Shown one piece after another: positions 8,236 through 17,576 of a DNA stretch of 64,000 nt. How positions within the stretch are numbered: the first letter of the stretch is position 1; each line of letters begins with the position of its first letter. This DNA comes from Methylococcaceae bacterium (GTDB lineage: Bacteria; Pseudomonadota; Gammaproteobacteria; Methylococcales; Methylomonadaceae): the NCBI GenBank assembly GCA_030693065.1, contig JAUYBL010000033.1, positions 20,446-84,445 on the forward strand, in the 5' to 3' direction. A program made the position numbers and the translations under genes. A model generated the notes under the pieces. It made no database searches, was not told the origin of the DNA, and worked only from the letters and a program-made list of their open reading frames with translations.

Positions 8236-11077
8236 TGTCTACGGCGTCTTTGGCCTGATGAGTCCGGACAAATGCGACAAACTGTTCGGCAGGCAAAGGT
8301 TTACTGAATAAATATCCCTGCACTTCATCACAACCATTTTCACGTAAAAATGCCAATTGGCCTTCAGTTTCTACGCCTTCAGCAATAGTTTTAAAACCCA
8401 AGCTACGAGATAAATTGATTATCGCGATGACGATGGCGCGATCTTCAGGGTCTTCTGTAATATCGCTGACGAAAGATCGGTCAATTTTAAGTTTGTAGAT
8501 CTTGAAGCGTTTTAGATAACTGAGCGAAGAATAGCCAGTGCCGAAATCGTCAACCGACATGCGAATACCTCGGGCATGCAGATTGTCCATGATTTTTATA
8601 GCTGAGACCGGATCATCCATAGCGACGCCTTCGGTTAATTCCAGTTCAAGCGTGTCTGGTGGCAGTTGTAGTTCATTTAGAATGGCTGAGATTAAATCTG
8701 GCAACCGGGTATGACGAAATTGTATGGCGGATAGATTTACTGCTATGGCCATCGGCGCAAGTCCATTTTCGATCCAATGTTTATAGGTCTTGAGGGCGGT
8801 GCGTAACACCCAAGTTCCGATGGACATAATCTGTCCGCTGTTTTCTGCAATCGGGATGAATTCAGCCGGTGAAATTATGCCTAATTCGGGATGGTGCCAA
8901 CGCACCAGGGCTTCAGCACCGATAATCCGGCCGCTGTGAATACAAAACTGCGGCTGATAATGTACCTGTAATTGCTCTAGCTCTAAAGCTCGACGCAAGG
9001 CATTTTCCAGAAGCAGCGCGCGCGCCGAATTTGCCTGCATCTCTGGGCTATAAAACCGAAAGCCGTTGCGGCCTTCGTGTTTAGCACGATACATCGCCGC
9101 ATCAGCACGTTGTGCCAAGGTCTGAAAATCATGCCCATCATTAGGGTACATCGCGATGCCTATAGATGGTGTAACCACCAGTTCGTGTGTGTCAATAATG
9201 TAGGGTTCACTCAGACCCGCGAGTAATTTGTCAGCTACATGCGCGGCACCAGACGCATCCGTATCCAATAGAATCAAGATGAATTCATCACCGCCGGGAC
9301 GGGCGACTGTATCCTCTTCGCGGACTGCAGACTTCATGCGTTGTGCTGCTTTGATCAGTAATTGATCGCCGATGCTGTGACCCAGAGTGTCGTTGATATT
9401 TTTGAAATGATCCAGATCAAGAAACATCAATACTAATGGCGTGTGATTACGCATTGAGACACTGATGGCTTGACTGACGCGATCTGAAAGCAGACTGCGA
9501 TTCGGCAAATCAGTGAGAGTGTCATAGTATGCAAGTTTGCTGATATCGGCTTCAGCTTGTTTGCGTTCGGTAATGTCTGAGGCGATACCATCTAGGCGAA
9601 GCAAATTGCCACCGGTATCACATACTCGCCAGGCATGGTCGCTAATCCAATGCACATCACCATTGTCATGAACAACGCGATATTCGGCGTCGCATTTGCC
9701 TTGAACGCGAATTGCTTGGTCATAAGCTAAGGCAATATCCCTATCGTCGGGATGTACTGTTTGCAGCCATAGGCCCGGATGTTCAAAAAAGTCTTTAACT
9801 GATTTGCCAAAGACTATTTCAGCGGCTGCATTGAGAAAAATTACTTGATGCGTATTGGCATCCACCGACCAAATTACCTGATCGATATTATTGACAATAC
9901 CGTCCATTCTGGCGCGCGTTTGTTTTAATTCGTCCGTCAATGCCAGGCGCTGACGGTCCTGCTCAAAGCGATCAATGGCATAGCTAATATCCATTGTCAT
10001 TTCCAGCAACAAGTTTTGCACCGGCGCATCAAAGGCATGGGCTTCACCTGCGTATACATTCAAACTGCCAGTCACTAAACCGTTACGATGTAATGGTAAC
10101 GACGCCGAACTACCCCAGCCGAACCTTTGGCCATCTTCATGCCAATGCTCGGTTATTGGGTCATTAAGAAAATCTTGGCACCAAAAAGGCCGATCATTGC
10201 GTATAGAAATGCCGGTAGGGCCTTGGGAAAAAAGATTGTTTCCATCAACGGATAGTTGAATGTCTTGTAAGTATTCAGTACCTTCACCAAAGCTAGCGAC
10301 CGGAATAACACGTTGGCTCTCAGTATCAATAATGCCTATCCAAGCCATTTTCATCTGGCCAAAGTTAACGGCATCACGGCAGATTTGCGGAAATAATTCG
10401 GCTTCGTTGTTGCAGCGCACAATGGCTTGATTACATTGGCTTAGGGCTGCGTAGAGATTCGATAAGCGTTGCAGTTGAGTTTCGGTTTGTTTACGGGCTG
10501 TGATGTCCAGGCAATAGCCTATATAACCGATGAATTCACCTGCAGCGTTATAGCGCGGGCGGCCATCATCTTGTATCCAGCGATAATTGCCATCATGCCG
10601 ACGTAAACGGTAATCCATGGAAAAAGCTTGATGATTATCAAACGCTTGCGCATAAATCGATAGGCAATGTTTAATGTCATCGGGATGTATGCCTTCAGTC
10701 CAACCGTTGCCTAATTCCTGTTCCATACTGCGACCGGTAAAATCCAGCCAAACTTTATTAAAGTAATCACATTGTTTGTCAGCTCCGGCTGTCCAGACTA
10801 ACGCTGGTCCCGAGTCAGCAAGGTTGCGGTAATTAACCTCACTTTCAAGTAAACGATGTTCGTTAAGGGCACGCACATGGTGATCGTACTTTAATAACGA
10901 AAACAATAGAGCGCTTGTGGATACAACAAAAAATAAGCCCTTAGCTATCTCGATTTGGTTTTGTACTACTGAGTCGGCAACTGTGAAGCTTAGTAAACTG
11001 CTGAATGTGACAATCCAAAGGGCAGCAAGAATTGCGTAAAGTAAGCTTATGCGAATGGGGTTAAGTTGTTTAGGCAT
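8228..11077 (-). CDS. PAS-GAF-PAS-GGDEF-EAL cyclic-di-GMP signalling protein
   Basis: The 949-residue protein has two N-terminal membrane helices (about 10-30 and 40-62). They are followed by PAS/PAC (about 75-195), GAF (about 215-370), PAS/PAC (about 385-505), GGDEF (about 510-675, RPGGDEF intact) and EAL (about 690-940). The EAL domain keeps EALVRW, the DDFGTGYSSL loop and AEGVET, so both cyclase and phosphodiesterase sites look competent. The inhibitory RxxD site is not obvious before GGDEF. It probably turns over cyclic-di-GMP in response to a signal sensed by PAS or GAF. It is coupled to the downstream ygfX-like gene by an 8-bp overlap. Confidence 0.93.
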   Translation of the reverse strand: MPKQLNPIRISLLYAILAALWIVTFSSLLSFTVADSVVQNQIEIAKGLFFVVSTSALLFSLLKYDHHVRALNEHRLLESEVNYRNLADSGPALVWTAGADKQCDYFNKVWLDFTGRSMEQELGNGWTEGIHPDDIKHCLSIYAQAFDNHQAFSMDYRLRRHDGNYRWIQDDGRPRYNAAGEFIGYIGYCLDITARKQTETQLQRLSNLYAALSQCNQAIVRCNNEAELFPQICRDAVNFGQMKMAWIGIIDTESQRVIPVASFGEGTEYLQDIQLSVDGNNLFSQGPTGISIRNDRPFWCQDFLNDPITEHWHEDGQRFGWGSSASLPLHRNGLVTGSLNVYAGEAHAFDAPVQNLLLEMTMDISYAIDRFEQDRQRLALTDELKQTRARMDGIVNNIDQVIWSVDANTHQVIFLNAAAEIVFGKSVKDFFEHPGLWLQTVHPDDRDIALAYDQAIRVQGKCDAEYRVVHDNGDVHWISDHAWRVCDTGGNLLRLDGIASDITERKQAEADISKLAYYDTLTDLPNRSLLSDRVSQAISVSMRNHTPLVLMFLDLDHFKNINDTLGHSIGDQLLIKAAQRMKSAVREEDTVARPGGDEFILILLDTDASGAAHVADKLLAGLSEPYIIDTHELVVTPSIGIAMYPNDGHDFQTLAQRADAAMYRAKHEGRNGFRFYSPEMQANSARALLLENALRRALELEQLQVHYQPQFCIHSGRIIGAEALVRWHHPELGIISPAEFIPIAENSGQIMSIGTWVLRTALKTYKHWIENGLAPMAIAVNLSAIQFRHTRLPDLISAILNELQLPPDTLELELTEGVAMDDPVSAIKIMDNLHARGIRMSVDDFGTGYSSLSYLKRFKIYKLKIDRSFVSDITEDPEDRAIVIAIINLSRSLGFKTIAEGVETEGQLAFLRENGCDEVQGYLFSKPLPAEQFVAFVRTHQAKDAVDSA

Positions 11078-11263
11078 GTGGTTGTTGGTTTTGGCCCCTA
11101 GTTAATATCTTGCAGAGATTATTTAGACTTTAGATTCGATTCGTCATTGAATTTCATAATAGCACAATGAGTAAGTGGGATTGGCAGCGCTGGTGAGTCG
11201 ACATCAATGCAGCTAAACAACGATATAATCTAGTATCAATTCAACAATTTATTTTGAACAGTT

Positions 11264-12232
11264 ATGAATCCAGATTGGAAAGCATTTCTTCTTGCTCAAC
11301 ACAGTGTCCTTATTGACGAAAACGGTGTTAATTTACCTACGACTGAGGAAAAGTATCTTTGTCCACTGGCTCATTTAGGTGTGATAACTATAGCGGGTAA
11401 AGATGCGGTAAGTTTTTTACAAGGCCAGATCACTTGCAATGTGCATGACATTACCGATAACAAAAGCACTTTAGGCGCTATCTGCAATCCTAAAGGCCGA
11501 GTTATTACGACCTTTTTATTAGTCAAACGTGATGAGGGATATTTACTTGTTTTGCCATTAGTTTTGCTGGAGACGCTTAAAAAGCGTTTGCAAATGTATG
11601 TAATGCGCGCTGCGGTAACCTTGAGCGATAGTTCTGATGAGCTTTGTTTAGTAGGCTACTGTCAGCTTGATGTTAAGACGTCGACAAATGATCAATTCGG
11701 CAACACCTCTCGTCAACAAAATCGATTAACGATTGATCTTTCCCGTGAAGTCAATCGCCAGCTGTTGATTACCGATGCAGAAGATGCGCAACTCTTTTGG
11801 CTGGAACAAACCAGTGAACATGGTTATCAATCTGCAGATTCGGAAGTTTGGCGGACATTGGACATCATCGACGGCATTCCCTGGCTGACGACGGAAACCT
11901 CTGAAGAATATATTCCGCAAATGTTGAATCTGGATACGCTGGGAGGTATTAGCTTTACTAAAGGCTGTTATACCGGGCAGGAAATCGTCGCGCGGACCCA
12001 TTATCTAGGTAAATCCAAAAGGCAGATGTTTGTTGCGGAATGTGACTTGACTGAACCGCCGGCGGCCAATACCGCTATCATCGACGAAAGCACTGGTGAG
12101 TCAGTGCCTGCAGGTCATGTGCTGCAGGCGCAAGCCAGTCAACGCGGTTGTAACATGCTGGTGGTTTTATCGGTATCCGAAACCGGCATTTATCAGCTTA
12201 AGATTGATGGCAAGGACATCAGGCTGTTATAG
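11264..12232 (+). CDS. ygfZ: Folate-binding protein YgfZ
   Basis: The 322-residue protein has the GcvT-like fold and the diagnostic K-G-C-Y-x-G-Q-E motif (FTKGCYTGQEIVART), which contains the functional cysteine. YgfZ binds tetrahydrofolate and supports assembly or repair of certain Fe-S enzymes such as MiaB. The N-terminal segment VSFLQGQITCNV and the central GAICNPKGRVITTFLL also match the family. It is divergent from the GGDEF/EAL-ygfX unit. A TATAAT-like hexamer near 11223 may belong to its promoter. Confidence 0.93.
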   Translation: MNPDWKAFLLAQHSVLIDENGVNLPTTEEKYLCPLAHLGVITIAGKDAVSFLQGQITCNVHDITDNKSTLGAICNPKGRVITTFLLVKRDEGYLLVLPLVLLETLKKRLQMYVMRAAVTLSDSSDELCLVGYCQLDVKTSTNDQFGNTSRQQNRLTIDLSREVNRQLLITDAEDAQLFWLEQTSEHGYQSADSEVWRTLDIIDGIPWLTTETSEEYIPQMLNLDTLGGISFTKGCYTGQEIVARTHYLGKSKRQMFVAECDLTEPPAANTAIIDESTGESVPAGHVLQAQASQRGCNMLVVLSVSETGIYQLKIDGKDIRLL

Positions 12233-12241
12233 CCTTAATCA

Positions 12242-13330
12242 CTAATGCCTAGATTCCCCAGTGAGTCTAAGTTTGGTTTTACGGTATAAATGCGGTAACA
12301 GTAAATACCATGGCATTTTTAACCAATGCGACCGGACAAACAGCAGCCAACGGGCAGTGCCGGTCCAGCGGTCATTGCAGCTGACATGATCTGGCTGTAG
12401 CGCTCGCAAAAACAGCGCATCCATCCAGCGTTGTTTTATCGGGCCGGGTAAATGTGTTGAAGTGCCGCTAATGACATAAGCCGGTATGGGTGTTTGCAGA
12501 ATGAGCCGGGTATAACGTAGCGCATAATGCAATGAAGTTTGCTGTTTTAACGCCACTGCGCGTTGCAGCAAATGCCTCCAGAAATTTTCTTGTACCGAAA
12601 ATTCCTGCAACAGTAAGTGTAAATCGGTCAAATCTCGAAAGCCTTGTTCAAACTCTCCGCCGTAAAATAAATGCGCCGCGCTATGTAGGATGCGATCTTC
12701 CGGAGCCAGCACCCAATTGTCAGTTCCGGGTATGTTGATGGCATTGTTTAATAAAACGTTAGCATCCGGGCTAAAAGCGCAGGTTCTTGGCAAGATATTG
12801 TGATGCACATCAATAGAACTCTGGCGTTTTAGATGTCGTAATGGCGGGATTTCATGCATCCATTCTCGATAATATTTCTGGTCATAAACATCAAAGGTAC
12901 TGGTCATCCAGCCTGCTTTGATCAATGCCAGCTCAACATCCTCTATCGCTGGTTCAGGTACTAAAATATCAACATCAGAAAAAACCCGGCCCTTGCTGGC
13001 AAGATTATCGGCAAGGTAATAAGCCGAACCTTTTAAAAAAATAACCGGGACGTTGAGTTGCTGTAGTGCTTGTTTGATACATTGAATTTCTCTATCTAAT
13101 GAGATGGTGAAACGTTGTGCATAGACCTTTGCAGACTGTAAGTGGTTGCGAGGCTGCTCGGGTACGTTGTCCAGTATATTTAGATCTTCAAGCAATACCG
13201 CCAATCTTGTCAGCACGTTAGCTCGGCGGGCTTGGCGAATCAATAAGTCCCACTCAGTTAAAGCAAGTGTTAATGCCAATTCAGGCTTGATGATGATTTT
13301 TGCCAGCAGAGAAGGGTAGGTTAATGACAT
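12242..13330 (-). CDS. Nucleotidyltransferase family protein (NTP_transf_5-like)
   Basis: The 362-residue protein has the FLKGSAYYLAD strand followed by GRVFSDVDILV, the G-R-x3-D-x-D metal-binding motif of DNA-polymerase-beta-like nucleotidyltransferases. A later D-V-H-H pair (SSIDVHHNILPR) and the HSAAHLFYGGEFEQGFRDLTDLHLL region are typical of the subfamily often encoded near exopolysaccharide or exosortase genes. No such genes are adjacent here. The substrate is unknown. It converges with ygfZ, with only 9 bp between the stop codons. Confidence 0.82.
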   Translation of the reverse strand: MSLTYPSLLAKIIIKPELALTLALTEWDLLIRQARRANVLTRLAVLLEDLNILDNVPEQPRNHLQSAKVYAQRFTISLDREIQCIKQALQQLNVPVIFLKGSAYYLADNLASKGRVFSDVDILVPEPAIEDVELALIKAGWMTSTFDVYDQKYYREWMHEIPPLRHLKRQSSIDVHHNILPRTCAFSPDANVLLNNAINIPGTDNWVLAPEDRILHSAAHLFYGGEFEQGFRDLTDLHLLLQEFSVQENFWRHLLQRAVALKQQTSLHYALRYTRLILQTPIPAYVISGTSTHLPGPIKQRWMDALFLRALQPDHVSCNDRWTGTARWLLFVRSHWLKMPWYLLLPHLYRKTKLRLTGESRH

Positions 13331-13474
13331 CGGTGTAATTAGTTGAGAAAAATTAAGTGCGCCATTTTACGACAATCCGAGTCAATCAATCGCAAGATGT
13401 TAAACTTAAACGGGTGTATCTATAACCCCGCGTGAATTGACATAACCACTTTCTATTTAAAGAGAACCGTAAAA

Positions 13475-13801
13475 ATGACAACATTACCTCCTAAGACCTG
13501 TTCAGTAGAACGCCTAGTGACTCATCCCAAACTGGTTGCAGCCGCCCTTGCCGGCAGTAAAACTCAACAGCGTCGCGATGGTGTTTATGGTTATCCGGGT
13601 GAGGAATTTGATCTGGAAGGCGTCACTTTTGTGGTTACCGATTTACAGCGCGAGCGCTTAGGCGATATGACCGATGAGCATGCTAAAGCGGAAGGTTATC
13701 CAAGTTTAGCGTTGTACCGTGACATTATTTTGAAGATGCATGCGGGCATGACTTGGAATGAAGATGCATTGGTCTGGGTACATAGCTTTGCCATTAAATA
13801 A
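13475..13801 (+). CDS. ASCH domain protein
   Basis: The 108-residue protein shows the ASCH features: the LAGSKTQQRRDGVYGYPGE segment with the basic residues of the putative RNA- or nucleoside-binding cleft, the strand VTFVVTDLQRERLGDM, and the helix DEHAKAEGYPSLALYRD. ASCH proteins are PUA-like; some hydrolyse N4-acylated cytidine. The size matches stand-alone ASCH proteins. AAGAG lies about 10 nt before the ATG. It is monocistronic here, facing the PRPP synthetase gene. Confidence 0.85.
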   Translation: MTTLPPKTCSVERLVTHPKLVAAALAGSKTQQRRDGVYGYPGEEFDLEGVTFVVTDLQRERLGDMTDEHAKAEGYPSLALYRDIILKMHAGMTWNEDALVWVHSFAIK

Positions 13802-13878
13802 GACGGCTAAATAGTCCAGAGGGGCTGAGGACATATAACTATCCCTACCAGCCACTCTGAAGCCAATTTAAAAAATGG

Positions 13879-14754
13879 TTAAATTATTGTTTTTACTGCT
13901 GTTGCCAGCAAGTCATCGAGCTGAATACAGGATGTGGAATGGTCAATACTGTCGGTAGTCCAAACAGCTTTAATTCCAGCCGCCAAAATATGCGCTTCAG
14001 CATCATCGCAAAACAGGGCATGCGTCACTAGTGCATACACGGCATTTACCCCCCGAGCCTGCAAATGCCCAGCCGCTTTACTTATCGTTCTACCGGTACT
14101 GGCCATGTCATCGATGATAATGACGGGTTTATCTGCATAATCGTATAGCGGTAAAACCATCGCCACCTGCTTATCGCCCTGTCTGTTTTTATCGGCAATC
14201 AGATAGTCAAAACCTGTTTGCTTGGCAATACCAGCAACCCATTGTTTGGATTCGCTGTCCGGTCCCAATAAAATCGCGTTAGCAAATTTTTGTTTTAAAA
14301 ACGCAGCAATTGCATCGGTAGCAGTAAGGCTAATGGCGTTTTTGATCGGGATGGCTTGATTTAATGACGAGATACGATGCAAATGAGGATCTACCGTTAA
14401 TACATCGTCGAACAAACTGGCCAGTAATTTCCCGATGATACGTTGGCTGACCGCTTCACCGGGGCGGTTGGCAATATCTTGGCGCATGTAGCTTAAATAG
14501 GGAGCGACCAGGGTAACCCGTTTTGCTCCCAACTCGCGCGCAGTAGTGGCAGCCAACAATAATTCTATTAACTTGTCGTTAGGCTGGTTAAGGCTGCGAC
14601 AGATGATGACATGATCCGGCAATGATGGCGGTAATCGCACCAGGCTTTCACTATCCGGGAAATGGTGCAGGGTGATTTCAGCCAACGGCACAATCAGGCG
14701 ATCAGCCAAGCGTTGTGCTTGCTTTAGATAATCAGGGAAGGCGAGTATTAGCAT
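13879..14754 (-). CDS. Ribose-phosphate pyrophosphokinase family protein
   Basis: The 291-residue protein is a PRPP synthetase homologue. It has HHFPDSESLVRLP in place of the usual F-x-DGE, YLSYMRQD, the TVDPHLHRI metal/ribose motif and the PRPP-binding loop VIIIDDMASTGRTI. It is about 20-25 residues shorter than the classical bacterial enzyme and lacks part of the allosteric region, so regulation may differ. It lies directly downstream of an AMP phosphorylase-type gene on the same strand, which suggests a nucleotide-salvage pair. A second, canonical prs is expected elsewhere but is not seen here. Confidence 0.88.
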   Translation of the reverse strand: MLILAFPDYLKQAQRLADRLIVPLAEITLHHFPDSESLVRLPPSLPDHVIICRSLNQPNDKLIELLLAATTARELGAKRVTLVAPYLSYMRQDIANRPGEAVSQRIIGKLLASLFDDVLTVDPHLHRISSLNQAIPIKNAISLTATDAIAAFLKQKFANAILLGPDSESKQWVAGIAKQTGFDYLIADKNRQGDKQVAMVLPLYDYADKPVIIIDDMASTGRTISKAAGHLQARGVNAVYALVTHALFCDDAEAHILAAGIKAVWTTDSIDHSTSCIQLDDLLATAVKTII

Positions 14755-14799
14755 GGTTTCCTCGTTCCCACGAGCGCGAGGGAATCAGTGATTTTTGTA

Positions 14800-16335
14800 T
14801 TAAAAAGCGATCAATGGTTTGAGTATGTCTTGTTTACTGCCAATCATGTAACCGTTATTTTGCACGGCCTGGTCTTGAGCGAACTTAAAATCGGCGGGGA
14901 ATTCAGCATGAATACGGTACAAGATGTCGCCCTGCTTAACGGGGGCTCCGAGCTTTTTTAACAAATCCACACCGGCTTTTTTCATCATCGGCGCACCGGC
15001 AAGTCGGGCGATTTTAGCCATCTGAAAGTTATCGATATTGGTCACCACGCCGTCGCAACAAGCAGTTACTTCAAAACTTAAACTGCCGGGGCTTAAATCT
15101 ACAACCTTTGCGCCTTGGGCTTGGATAATGGCGTTCATTTTTTCGCAGGCTCGGCCCGATTCAAGTATATCGCGGGCAATGGCATAACCTTGGCCGCCGC
15201 GGACATCCGGGTCAAATTCAATAATTCTGCCCGCCAACAGCAACGATTTTTGCCGTAAATCAGCCGGGGCGTCGGGATCATTTTGCAGCACTTGCATCAC
15301 GTCACGGGCTTCGAGTACCGGACCGATACCTCGTCCGATAGGCTGACGGCCGTCGGTAATCATCACTTCCAGATGAATATTAAGTCGGTCGCCGACATAT
15401 TCGAATAGTTTACGTAACGCCAATGCCTGTCGCATTTGCCGCACTTTAGCAGTCGGACCGACCGGAATATCGATAATCAGGTGCGTTGAGCCTGCCGCCA
15501 GCTTTTTCGACAAAATAGACGCGACCATTTGTCCTTGCGAATCAATTCCCAAGGGCCTTTCCACAGAAATCAACATATCATCAACCGGTGCCAGTCGGGC
15601 TGTGCCGCCCCAGGCCAAACAACCTCGCTCTTTACGAACGATGGTGTGTAATTGATCGGGCGTCAAATTGACTTCAGAGAACATCTCCATGGTATCGGCA
15701 GTGCCGGCCGGTGACGTGATAGCGCGGCTGGAGGTTTTAGGAATCAACATGCCATGTGCCGCCACAATCGGCACCACCAGCATGGAAGTGCGGTTACCGG
15801 GAATACCGCCGATGCAATGTTTATCGGCCACCAGCGATTCGTGCCAGTTCATGGTGTCACCGGATTGCAGCATAGCGCGGGTCAGATATAGCAACTCGTC
15901 GCGGTCCAGGCCGTTTTGTCCGGTGGCCACTAGAAAAGCGGCCATTTCCATTTTCGAATAACGCGACTCAACAATATCTTGGGTAATGGCGATAAAATCG
16001 TTTTGACTCAGTTGCTCGCCATTGATTTTGCGGCGCACCGCATCCATGGAGGTCGGTGGTTCGGCGTGATTAACAGTCACCAAACAGCCTTCGGTTACAT
16101 TAAGTTGTTTGAAGGCTTGCTCGGAAAGTCCTAATTCACCGGCCGACACAATCGATGCGTCATCAACAACATTTAGCACGGCCAACACGCGCGTGCCATT
16201 GGTGCTGATCTGGATTTTGGATAGCGCCTGAAACCCCTCAGCACGGTATATGCCGCAGTCGCGATTAAGATAGGCGACGTTTTCGTGATAAGTATCAATG
16301 GCAATGCGGCGCACTTGCAGGGTATCGTTACTCAT
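14800..16335 (-). CDS. AMP phosphorylase-type thymidine phosphorylase family protein
   Basis: At 511 residues it matches the long archaeal-type nucleoside-phosphate phosphorylases. It has an N-terminal extension (about 1-85), then the glycosyltransferase helical and catalytic domains with [15 protein letters not shown] and [19 protein letters not shown]. Classical DeoA instead has KHSTGGVGD and is about 440 residues. Archaeal members phosphorolyse AMP, CMP or UMP to ribose 1,5-bisphosphate. The same activity is an inference here. The gene is followed by the PRPP synthetase homologue 45 bp downstream and is divergent from a DUF2024 gene. Confidence 0.88.
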   Translation of the reverse strand: MSNDTLQVRRIAIDTYHENVAYLNRDCGIYRAEGFQALSKIQISTNGTRVLAVLNVVDDASIVSAGELGLSEQAFKQLNVTEGCLVTVNHAEPPTSMDAVRRKINGEQLSQNDFIAITQDIVESRYSKMEMAAFLVATGQNGLDRDELLYLTRAMLQSGDTMNWHESLVADKHCIGGIPGNRTSMLVVPIVAAHGMLIPKTSSRAITSPAGTADTMEMFSEVNLTPDQLHTIVRKERGCLAWGGTARLAPVDDMLISVERPLGIDSQGQMVASILSKKLAAGSTHLIIDIPVGPTAKVRQMRQALALRKLFEYVGDRLNIHLEVMITDGRQPIGRGIGPVLEARDVMQVLQNDPDAPADLRQKSLLLAGRIIEFDPDVRGGQGYAIARDILESGRACEKMNAIIQAQGAKVVDLSPGSLSFEVTACCDGVVTNIDNFQMAKIARLAGAPMMKKAGVDLLKKLGAPVKQGDILYRIHAEFPADFKFAQDQAVQNNGYMIGSKQDILKPLIAF

Positions 16336-16520
16336 GGACCTTAACTAGTTGGTAATAATGGCTTCTGATAATGCGGTTTGCAGTTGGGCTTGTCAACATA
16401 CAAAAATACCTAGAAACGCTTGATTTATTCGAGCGTTCGACGGGTAAATTAATGGTATTGAAATGGTAAAAAATGCCATAAATTATGCTCATTGCGTAGC
16501 AACTACTATTTGGAAAAAAT

Positions 16521-16784
16521 ATGACTATCTCGCATGTATTCGACACTTACGCCAAAACCGCTCAAGGCAGAACGTTGCATTTTAATGTGGTACTGGATGA
16601 GGAAGATCAGCAAAAAGCCTTGATTTACGCCAAAGATTGGCTGGCAAGCATTGGTTTGGAGGATGCGGTGGTCACACCGGAAAACTGCTACTTCTACCAC
16701 AGTCTTGAAGCTCCGGACGCCTTGAGAGCCGACATTGATCGGCAAGGTTACGCGATTTATATGATGGAAGGCTGTCCGAGATAA
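16521..16784 (+). CDS. DUF2024 family protein
   Basis: The 87-residue protein matches DUF2024 along its length: HVFDTYAKTAQGRTLHFNVV at the start, the DWLASIGLEDAVVTPENCYFYHS core and IDRQGYAIYMMEGCP at the end. The function of the family is unknown. It stands alone, divergent from the AMP phosphorylase gene. The 185-bp gap between them holds the promoters of both. Confidence 0.88.
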   Translation: MTISHVFDTYAKTAQGRTLHFNVVLDEEDQQKALIYAKDWLASIGLEDAVVTPENCYFYHSLEAPDALRADIDRQGYAIYMMEGCPR

Positions 16785-16853
16785 GGGTACCAACATTTAA
16801 CTATGCGTCTGAAAAGGTTGGGCTACTCAACCTAGCCAAAACTAATCCGGCAT

Positions 16854-16971
16854 CTAGAGAAGCGCTGAATAAATCGATTTCGCTCATGGTTCGACAAGCT
16901 CACCACGAACGAAATCAATAGGTTACCGTTCATCCTGAGCTTGTCGAAGGATTTAATCAGCGCTTCCCTAG
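16854..16971. repeat. MITE-like inverted-repeat element
   Basis: The 22-bp ends at 16854-16875 and 16950-16971 are inverted repeats differing at 2 positions, and both end in CTAG. Inside, GACAAGCTCA and TGAGCTTGTC form a second inverted pair. The element is about 118 bp with no coding capacity. A related element lies at 31963-32121. Its right end contributes the TAG stop codon of the Uma2 gene. Confidence 0.7.
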
Positions 16972-17558
16972 TAATCCTTGGGCAGCCTTGTAACCAGCTC
17001 ATCCCACTGAATAACCACGCCGGGCAAAGCGCTCACTGCTGTTTCACCCAGTAATTCATAAAACTCAGGTTTACCGTACTCGCCATTGCTTAAGATATAA
17101 ACGGTTAATACCCGGTCAACCGGATGAATCAGCCAATATTCACGTACCCCGTGACGTTCATAAAGTTGGCGTTTTTTGATTTGATCATGACTGGCGGTGG
17201 ACGGCGACAACACTTCGACAATCCAGTCCGGCGCGCCGCGCACCCCGCAGCGATCCAGTTTGCTGTCATCACAGACGACTAATACATCCGGCTGTACCAC
17301 GGTGTCTATGCGGTCATCGTCTTCATTGAGTTTGGGTAAACGCACATCAACCGGGGCAATGAGCACACGGCATGGTTTGCCAAGCAAAATAGTAGAGACT
17401 TGGCAATAAATTTCACCCGCAGCTTCTTGATGTGCTAAATCAGGTGTCGGAGCCAGTATATAGGCTTCACCATCGATCAATTCATAGCGAACATCGTCTA
17501 GCCATGTAAGGTAATCGCCGTAACAATGATGTTCGCTGTCTTTTAAGGCTAAACCCAT
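16968..17558 (-). CDS. Uma2 family (DUF820) putative nuclease
   Basis: The 196-residue protein has the Uma2/DUF820 restriction-endonuclease-like core: YELIDGEAYILAPTP, the DVRLPKLNEDDDRIDTVVQPDVLVVCD strand with its acidic residues, and GAPDWIVEVLSPSTASHDQIKK with the E-x-K-like motif. The family is nuclease-like and often expanded in mobile or cyanobacterial genomes. Its biological role is unclear. The stop codon TAG comes from the right end of an inverted-repeat element, so the original C-terminus may have been altered slightly. Confidence 0.88.
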   Translation of the reverse strand: MGLALKDSEHHCYGDYLTWLDDVRYELIDGEAYILAPTPDLAHQEAAGEIYCQVSTILLGKPCRVLIAPVDVRLPKLNEDDDRIDTVVQPDVLVVCDDSKLDRCGVRGAPDWIVEVLSPSTASHDQIKKRQLYERHGVREYWLIHPVDRVLTVYILSNGEYGKPEFYELLGETAVSALPGVVIQWDELVTRLPKDY

Positions 17559-17576
17559 GCCTCCACCGTATTTATG

